A stretch of DNA of 24,909 bases from Tannerella sp. (lineage in GTDB: Bacteria; Bacteroidota; Bacteroidia; Bacteroidales; Tannerellaceae), in contig JAITMT010000202.1 of NCBI GenBank assembly GCA_031277235.1, positions 1 to 24,909 of the forward strand, given 5' to 3'. The position numbers and the translations under genes were made by a program. The notes under the pieces are model-generated. The model ran no database searches. It was given only the letters and a program-made list of their open reading frames with translations, and was not told the DNA's origin. This document shows positions 23,727-24,909 of this stretch, in pieces (position 1 is the stretch's first letter; each line of letters opens with the position of its first letter).

Positions 23727-24437
23727 TTATTTTTCCTGAAACAGGATGTTCATAAATGTTTTCTCCGTGACGGTGTAGCCCGTTCGCAGTTGATAGGTCA
23801 AAATGCCTGCCGTACTTACGGCAACGCCCTGGAAGACCGTATTGTCGTAATAGGTAACGAAGTAATCCAGTTTGTCGGCGTCAAACGTTTTGAGCGTGGC
23901 GGTGGAGAAACTTCTTGCCGAAGTGCCTGCAGGAGACGTATATCCATACTGCTGCTTGTAAATGTCATACAGTTTCACCGTGAAAGTGGTACCCGAATAC
24001 GAGTAATTGGTAACGTCGGGCAACGAGCCGGGGTCGGTCGGAAGCACGATGGAAGGCATGTAAAACTGCGCTTTCATACCGCCCGAACCGACCGGCAGCC
24101 AAAGTCCTGTGCCCGAGCCGTTTGAGGCGTTGGCATCATAGTAATAATAGCCTTTTTGCGTTACGTTTTGCGTTTTCGGGGAGGGCGTACTTACCGCCGC
24201 CGTAATGTAAAGGATACAGTCATTCTGGTCTGCGCCGTACTGCGCATCCTTCGACATGAGTTGGTCTCCTGTGAGACGGGGAGTAATGATACCTTCGGGC
24301 GTTGTGCCGTCGGTCTTTGATGCTGTAACATCCAGCGTCGCTTTCGGGCTTTCGTTGAAAATTCCAACCTGAGCCTTGGAGGATATGGTTACCATTATAA
24401 TAACCGATATCATGAAAATCTTTTTTTTATCACACAT
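23727..24437 (-). CDS. Secreted hypothetical protein with VGI..SPxATLDV N-terminus, 236 residues
   Basis: First gene of the minus-strand secreted operon. The signal peptide MCDKKKIFMISVIIMVTISSKA ends before QVG. It is followed by VGIFNESPKATLDV, a short motif at the start of many exported Bacteroidota proteins that resemble tail-fibre-like or surface proteins. The remainder is rich in Gly, Ser, Thr and Tyr, has TPRLTGDQLMSKDAQYGADQNDCILYIT (positions 52-79 overall), GYYYYDANASNGSGTGLWLPVG, and ends KTFMNILFQEK. The middle pattern (items on a list of results, then 'GYYYYDA..GLWLPVG') is common in such proteins. Function unknown; presumably surface exposed or periplasmic. A consensus promoter lies about 65 bases upstream. 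Confidence 0.75.
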   Translation of the reverse strand: MCDKKKIFMISVIIMVTISSKAQVGIFNESPKATLDVTASKTDGTTPEGIITPRLTGDQLMSKDAQYGADQNDCILYITAAVSTPSPKTQNVTQKGYYYYDANASNGSGTGLWLPVGSGGMKAQFYMPSIVLPTDPGSLPDVTNYSYSGTTFTVKLYDIYKQQYGYTSPAGTSARSFSTATLKTFDADKLDYFVTYYDNTVFQGVAVSTAGILTYQLRTGYTVTEKTFMNILFQEK

Positions 24438-24500
24438 AAACTAATCATTATTAATAAGTTATTCAAATTTATCCACACTAGTAGAACATTTATTTCGCTG

Positions 24501-24531
24501 CAAATGTAATACATTTTTCTTTATGTTCAAC
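24501..24531 (-). promoter_or_regulatory. Promoter of the secreted-protein operon
   Basis: On the minus strand TACATTTG (24501-24508) matches TAnnTTTG and GTTG (24528-24531) is a three-of-four -33 at 19 bases. The transcript would start near 24494, leaving a leader of about 56 bases before the ATG at 24437. Confidence 0.6.
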
Positions 24532-24627
24532 TTTTTTTCGATTTTTTTTAGGGTAATGCGCCAAAACATGACTTTTCAATTCCGTCAGGGATTGATCCTG
24601 AATTTTTTACTCAAAAATCATCTCCCT

Positions 24628-24661
24628 TTTGATAAAACAACAAAAAAATGTTTTATCTTTG
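24628..24661 (+). promoter_or_regulatory. Promoter of mltG
   Basis: TATCTTTG (24654-24661) is a full -7 match; TTTG (24628-24631) stands 22 bases upstream, one base beyond the usual range. The predicted start near 24668 gives a 22-base leader before the ATG at 24690 and excludes the alternative reading frame that begins at 24629. Confidence 0.6.
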
Positions 24662-24689
24662 TGGTTTGTAAATGACAATTTCAAACAAA

Positions 24690-24909
24690 ATGAGAAAAAG
24701 AAAACTGTTTTACATCATCTTTATTTCGTTGCTGGTAGCGGCTTCGATTGTTGGCGCGGCGGCGTATTACATGCTGTACATGCCAAATTTCAAGCCTGCG
24801 GAGACCGGATACGTGTATATCTACGAAGACAACAAGGATTTCGACGCCTTGTGCGATGATTTGCAGGCGGCGGGCTGCCGGGATATCCGGTTTTTCAAAT
24901 GGCTTGCCG
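24690..24909 (+). CDS. mltG: Endolytic transglycosylase MltG/YceG (5' end only)
   Basis: The first 73 codons of a gene cut by the right edge. MRKRKLFYIIF begins a single N-terminal membrane helix (about 6-29) and is followed by NFKPAETGYVYIYEDNKDF, DALCDDLQAAGC and FKWLA. In Bacteroidales MltG this is the start of the LysM-like subdomain that precedes the catalytic YceG fold. MltG cuts nascent glycan strands at the inner membrane and sets their length. The catalytic Glu lies beyond the window, so the call rests on the N-terminal pattern alone. The gene is divergent from the secreted-protein operon and has its own promoter. Confidence 0.78.
   Translation, partial: MRKRKLFYIIFISLLVAASIVGAAAYYMLYMPNFKPAETGYVYIYEDNKDFDALCDDLQAAGCRDIRFFKWLA

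Noticed and set aside
24582..24608. Terminator-like stem TCAGG/CCTGA followed by T-run before mltG
   Set aside because: The stem is only 5 bp without bulges and no plus-strand gene ends upstream; probably chance in AT-rich DNA.
1..24909. CRISPR arrays, tRNA or rRNA genes, IS elements with terminal repeats
   Set aside because: No regularly spaced direct repeats, no cloverleaf-like or rRNA sequence, and no transposase with inverted ends were found; the Rpn gene has no visible terminal repeats or target duplication.

Overview
The window looks like a chromosomal segment of a Bacteroidales bacterium (phylum Bacteroidota). The signs are an ftsK-lolA pair, a UpxY-type capsule antiterminator, a mltG start, secreted proteins with 'HAQ'/'KAQ' signal-peptide ends, and several promoters with the Bacteroides -7 element TAnnTTTG, three of them reading exactly TATCTTTG. 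The genus cannot be told from this sequence.

Layout. 1-2661 (+): the 3' part of ftsK (cut by the left edge) and lolA. 2757-3605 (+): a complete Rpn-type PD-(D/E)XK nuclease/transposase gene with its own promoter. 3654-8164 (+): capsule/exopolysaccharide regulation and export genes, namely a upxY-like antiterminator, a Wza-type export lipoprotein, a Wzz/BY-kinase fusion and a PHP-type tyrosine phosphatase. 8171-16424 (-): a tightly overlapped polysaccharide operon that converges on them. In transcription order it is wzx, GT2, wzy, GT4, GT4, SGNH hydrolase, WcaF-type acetyltransferase, GT2. 16767-19998 (+): a two-gene cassette of a RecQ helicase fused to a ComF-type phosphoribosyltransferase, translationally coupled to a DprA homologue. 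20078-24437 (-): three secreted proteins, ending in a 1022-residue SprB-repeat-like protein. 24690 to the end (+): the 5' end of mltG.

How the genes work together. The minus-strand enzymes would build a repeat unit on a lipid carrier, modify it (acetyl transfer, possible esterase or transferase), flip it (Wzx) and polymerise it (Wzy). The plus-strand proteins would set chain length and tyrosine phosphorylation state and export the polymer. No initiating sugar-phosphate transferase and no nucleotide-sugar enzymes are present, so those must lie elsewhere.

The most unusual unit is recQ-comF/dprA. It joins a helicase, a ComFC-like PRTase and DprA, the three activities that handle incoming single-stranded DNA in natural competence. 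It sits as a compact accessory cassette between a capsule locus and a secreted-protein operon. Other points to check are a 21-codon ORF with a good ribosome binding site in the capsule leader, a 49-codon gene remnant between wzx and the next gene, a base-composition mosaic inside the SprB-like gene, and heptamer repeats in its leader.
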